Shown piece by piece: positions 16,252-19,634 of a stretch of 19,634 nucleotides of DNA (its first letter is position 1; each line of letters opens with the position of its first letter). A program made the translations under genes and the position numbers. Under the pieces are notes generated by a model, which searched no databases, was not told where the DNA came from, and saw only the letters and a program-made list of their open reading frames with translations. This stretch comes from Ramicandelaber brevisporus (lineage: Eukaryota > Kickxellomycota > Ramicandelaberales > Ramicandelaberaceae), in contig MU602667.1 in assembly GCA_025201865.1 (NCBI GenBank), positions 102,835 to 122,468 of the forward strand. The letters are read 5' to 3'.

Positions 16252-17174
16252 TATGTGTGTGCAGTGAAGTCAAGTCTGTTCAGAACGTCAGCAAGACAAG
16301 AGTGTCGAAGAAAGTTTGGGTTCGAAGATTTGTTTTTGTTCTTTCGTAGCAGATGTAAGAGAAATAAAAAAAAGAAACACTGGGCAGAGAGGTGACAGTG
16401 TGGGATTTGCGCTGCCAAACAGGAGAGGTTCAGCAGGATACACAGCACAAAAAAAGACGAAAAGACGAAAAGAGCCGGAATTGCCCAATTACAGCAAAGA
16501 GAGTGTTTGCCACCATGGGTATTGAGTTGATGAGGCGCTCAAACTGTCCAACTTAGCCTTCCTTAATTGACTCTTTCTGTTTAGAGATGGTGGCGATCAT
16601 TCGATTAGTGGCTTTCAAATGCTTTGGTGTATTGGCACATTTCCTCTATCTCCGGTAGATATGCAGCTCCGACGGCCCACGGAATAGCAAAAGCAAGAAA
16701 AAAATATCAGAGCAGATATTGGTCTCCGAGTCGTTTATGCGGACACGTTTCCAACCACCACCGAAAAAAAACAACAACAACAGCAACAAAAATTACATAC
16801 ACCACACACAAAAAAAGAAATAATAAAAAAAAACGACCCGAAAGGTATGCTAGCAGTTGACAATGTACAGTGGTGCGAGGGTAGGAGGTCCATGCATAGT
16901 ACTGCTTCACAGTGACACCATCCCTTTGAACTCTTATCGATCCATTCACTCATTCAATCCGCTCTCGTTTGTGTGTGTGCACATACTACGCAAACTGGTA
17001 ACGAAGAAACAAAAAAGAAAGAAAGAAAGAAAGAAAAAACTGACACTCGCTTGTTTCTGTGCGTATCTGTCTGTGTGTGCGCGTTTTTTTTTTCAATTCT
17101 CTTGTTCTTTTTCCACATCTTCAGTGAGCTGACGGAGAGACAATCACAGTCTACCGGTTAAGCTTCCTCATCGA

Positions 17175-17223
17175 CATACAGCATACAGCATAGAGCATAC
17201 AACGTACAGCGTACAGCGTACAG
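17175..17223. repeat. 7-bp minisatellite CRTACAG, seven copies
   Basis: Seven head-to-tail 7-mers start at 17175: CATACAG x2, CATAGAG, CATACAA, CGTACAG x3. They are in the presumed leader or proximal promoter of the Ras-like gene, about 250 bp before its ATG. Confidence 0.85.
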
Positions 17224-17474
17224 CAGATAGTGTGCTTGGTTTCTTTTGGCCTTGTTCGGAACGTAGTTTCTGCCTCATCTTGCTGAACACCTCCTCTTTC
17301 ATCAACAGTGTCAGCAACAACGGCAAAACCCACAGCAACAGCCACCCACGGCAACGGCAACAGCAGTAACAACAGCAGTAACAGCAACAGCAACCTCCTT
17401 TTTTATTTTTGTCATCTTGACTTTGACCAATTTTTTTCTTGCATCAGCTCCGGCGAGAGGTATAAAAAAAAGAC

Positions 17475-18752
17475 ATGCGTCGACAAAGTGGTGAGAGTAG
17501 TATACCATTGCACAAGCTGGTGGTGGTTGGATGTGGAGGAGTAGGCAAGAGCTGCCTATCGATATCATGGGTTCATGGCTACTTTGAAGAGACGTATGAT
17601 CCAACTCGAGCCGATTCATATCGGAAGAAGCTTGACATTCCCACAATGCCTGGCGGAGGTGGACCGGGCGGGACGGAGCACATTGTGGATCTGTTAGACA
17701 CGGCTGGGCAAGAAGAATTCTACGCAGTACGAGACACTCACTATAGAGGTGGAGAAGGGTTTGTGCTGGTCTATTCGATTTGTGATGCAGAGACATTTGA
17801 AGTGCTGGATGACTTTAGAGATCAAATATTGCGTGTGTTGGATGATACGCACAAAAAGAGAACACCGATGATATTGGTGGGCAACAAGTGTGACTTGGCC
17901 AATGAGCATAGAGAAGTGTCGTATGAGCAAGCCATGCTAAAAGCTCAGCAATGGAGATGTCCTTACATGGAAACATCAGCCAAGTTAAGAATTAACGTTG
18001 ATGAAGTGTTCTATGAGCTGGTTAAAATGGTTCATACCAGAAAGGAACGAAAGAAGAACTCATCTTCACACAACAGCAGCAGCAAAGACAGAAAGAAATC
18101 GGTAAACTCATCTTCATCCTCAAAGCAGAATCAGCAGAAGATCAACATTAATGGAAGTGGAAGCAGTGGCGGTGGAAGCACAACTGGAGCTCAAGGAAAC
18201 AGCTCATCATGGTCATTGAACCAGTCTGGCTCGAGGTTTCCAAATATATTAAGACGCGATTCAAATACAAGTGTCAACGTGAATGCATCTGCTCCATCCT
18301 CTCTGCTAAATCAATCTCCTCTTCACTATAATCAGCAGCAGCAATATCAACAGCAGAGAAATCAGGCAATGACTGTTATTGGAGGAAGCAGCTATGCTGG
18401 AGGAAGAGGATCAATTAGTACAGATAGCGCCAGTGTCATTGGAGCACCAAGAACACCTCTACTCGCGAGTCGCAGCAGTGGGAATGGCGGGGTTAGCGCA
18501 GGCAATAGCACTAGACTGGCTCCACTGTCTGTGGCTCATGAGCATCCGTTAGACTCTATCGACACATATAGCATTAATAGCTACAGCAGAACATCGCCTC
18601 AGCAGAGACCCCATCCAACTTTACAGCCTATGACGGCAGCTGCGGCATCCGCCACTTCAACTCAAACCAGCATTGCCTCAACTGCCACTGCGTATAGGCA
18701 ATCACCTCAGCAGCAGCAACATCAGCAGCAGCAACATCAGCAGCAGCAATAT

Positions 18753-18783
<31 letters not shown>

Positions 18784-18998
18784 CACAGCAAGCAGGCAGA
18801 ACGCCTCAGCCGTCTGCAGTATCAAGGCTAGTGTCCACAGATAGACCGCGTGCAAACTCTGCCAGAGGTCGGAATGACACTACACCAAGAAATCATCCAC
18901 TTGACAACACACTCGGTGCCAATGGAGGAACCGGCAAGTCTGGTAGAAGGAGAGCATCATCCAGCGGCGGCTCCAAACAGGCATGTGTTCTCATGTAA
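17475..18998 (+). CDS. Ras/Rsr1-like small GTPase with long polyQ tail
   Basis: Protein of 507 aa. The G domain (14 to about 195) has the P-loop GCGGVGKS, a YDPT-x-x-DSYRK effector loop, DTAGQEE (Gln61 equivalent present), GNKCDL and ETSAK, so GTP binding should be intact. Segments such as HGYFEETYDPT, FRDQILRVLDD and LRINVDEVFYELV resemble fungal Rsr1/Bud1, a polarity GTPase, at least as much as classical Ras. Unusual points: effector residues 36-37 (H-Ras numbering) are Arg-Ala instead of Ile-Glu, residue 11 is Cys, and about nine extra residues, Pro/Gly-rich, sit between the two strands before DTAGQ. The roughly 310-aa tail is Ser/Asn/Gln-rich with polyQ at about 410-440, and the protein ends in a farnesylation-type CaaX box, CVLM, preceded by an RRR-containing basic stretch. 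It should be membrane-anchored. It is divergent to the ADF-H/PH gene and convergent with EF-1alpha. Confidence 0.9.
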
Positions 18999-19391
18999 TA
19001 TTGGCTCCAACAACTCTACTAATTAACCCACACTAACCAATAATAACCAATAATAACTCACACTAACTCACACTAACCCAGTTCAGTTTGCTTACAATTT
19101 TTGACCAACTTAACCTTCCCTTTCCCTTTTTCCTTTCCCTTTTTCTTCTTCTTTATTTTCACAATCCAATCCCCTCCACTTTTACCTTGACTTGATTGCG
19201 CTTCTTTCAAAAAGTATACCAATTTGCCATCTTCCTTTCCCTTATACGAGCGTTCGCAGATAGGAGATGCATATACACTAGTTGACTATTACTATACCAC
19301 AGCCACTAGATTCAATCGATCCATCGCCAATATACGATGACTACACACACTAATGAAAGACAGGGATTAAAAAGAGCTATTGAAAAGTCAT
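18999..19391. other. Convergent 3' region with CACTAACC-type repeats
   Basis: This is the shared 3' flank of the Ras-like gene (+) and EF-1alpha (-). Degenerate direct repeats of CACTAAC and CAATAATAAC occupy about 19021-19080, and a CT-rich block about 19118-19155. No gene is seen. Confidence 0.65.
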
Positions 19392-19634
19392 TTATTTCTT
19401 GCCCTTGGCTGGAGCACCGGCAGCGGCCTTGCCCTTGCTGGCCTTGTCAACCTTGACGACGGACTTGATGACACCGACGGCAACGGTCTGACGCATGTCA
19501 CGGACGGCGAAACGACCGAGTGGAGCGTACTCAGTGAAGGCCTCAACGCACATTGGCTTGGATGGGACCATCTTGACGATGGCGGCATCACCAGACTTGA
19601 CGGACTTTGGCTGGTCTTCGATCTTCTTACCGGA
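19392..19634 (-). CDS. Translation elongation factor EF-1alpha, C-terminal part
   Basis: Only the last 80 codons plus stop are inside the window; the gene continues beyond 19634. EF-1alpha delivers aminoacyl-tRNA to the ribosome as a GTPase. The fragment covers the end of domain 3, with the invariant [33 protein letters not shown] and a Lys-rich tail ending AKGKK. The stop TAA at 19392-19394 overlaps an AATAAA. Codons are almost all C- or G-ending or otherwise optimal-looking, as in very highly expressed fungal genes. The presence of EF-1alpha rather than EFL is itself informative, since some early fungal and protist lineages carry EFL instead. Confidence 0.97.
   Translation of the reverse strand, partial: SGKKIEDQPKSVKSGDAAIVKMVPSKPMCVEAFTEYAPLGRFAVRDMRQTVAVGVIKSVVKVDKASKGKAAAGAPAKGKK

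Larger units (their letters stand above)
16070..17474. promoter_or_regulatory. 1.4-kb divergent intergenic region, ADF-H/PH gene and Ras-like gene
   Basis: No credible gene is seen. The region is a patchwork of simple repeats: GAACT pentamers (about 16112-16137), ATATGT hexamers with a GC run (16219-16251), A-rich stretches (16761-16840), AAAG tetramers (about 17010-17037), a 7-bp minisatellite (17175-17223) and CAA/CAG-rich leader sequence (17309-17393). It is long for this compact neighbourhood, so it probably holds the promoters and long leaders of both genes. A TATAAAA at 17461 lies too close to the Ras ATG to set its transcription start. Confidence 0.5.

Noticed and set aside
16062-16448. 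Minus-strand 128-aa ORF upstream of the ADF-H/PH gene
   Set aside because: His/Ile repeats come from the ATATGT microsatellite; there is no domain and it overlaps the ATG of exon 1 in another frame.
17461-17470. TATAAAA just before the Ras-like ATG as a TATA box
   Set aside because: It is only about 14 bp from the ATG; a start site 30 bp downstream would remove the start codon, and no later Met precedes the P-loop. More likely an A-rich leader.

Overview
The window is nuclear DNA from a eukaryote, most likely a fungus and possibly an early-diverging one. The reasons are compact genes with few introns, a nucleoplasmin-like FKBP of the Fpr3/Fpr4 type, Puf6, an Rsr1/Ras-like GTPase, an alpha-arrestin, a canonical EF-1alpha, and an OrsD-like zinc-finger protein, a family I know mainly from fungi. 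CTG reads as leucine at conserved positions, so the nuclear code looks standard. The species assignment is inference. There are no bacterial operons, tRNA or rRNA genes, CRISPR arrays, or recognisable transposons or viruses.

Layout. 4-489 (-): mitochondrial ribosomal protein bL32m. 741-1511 (-): polyQ protein with a ZZ/DC1-like zinc finger. 2248-3312 (-): arrestin-fold protein. 3885-6194 (-): Puf6, whose last 102 bp are duplicated just past the stop codon. 6503-7135 (+): OrsD-like zinc-finger protein whose first exon is not visible as an ORF. 7606-8154 (+): Trm112 with an acidic insert. 8353-9858 (-): F-box/LRR-type protein. 10086-10769 (+): C2H2 protein. 10997-12199 (+): nuclear FKBP prolyl isomerase. 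13132-14280 (+): GC-rich Ser/Ala/Pro-rich orphan. 14628-16069 (-, two exons): a coactosin-like ADF-H domain fused to a PH domain, rebuilt here across a 158-nt intron. 17475-18998 (+): long-tailed Ras/Rsr1-like GTPase with an altered effector loop. 19392-19634 (-): C-terminal end of EF-1alpha, cut by the window edge.

Functional themes. Several neighbours are housekeeping genes for ribosome biogenesis and translation (bL32m, Puf6, Trm112, nucleolar FKBP, EF-1alpha). The right end holds a head-to-head pair, an actin/phosphoinositide-type adaptor (ADF-H plus PH) and a Ras-like GTPase. They share a 1.4-kb repeat-rich intergenic region, which makes a joint role in polarity or membrane-actin coupling conceivable but unproven.

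I found no clear new multi-gene system. The most useful points are the hidden exon that completes the ADF-H domain, the Ras-like protein with Arg-Ala at effector positions 36-37 and a Gly-rich insertion, and the Puf6 tail duplication whose copies differ only at synonymous sites. The missing first exon of the OrsD-like gene also deserves attention.
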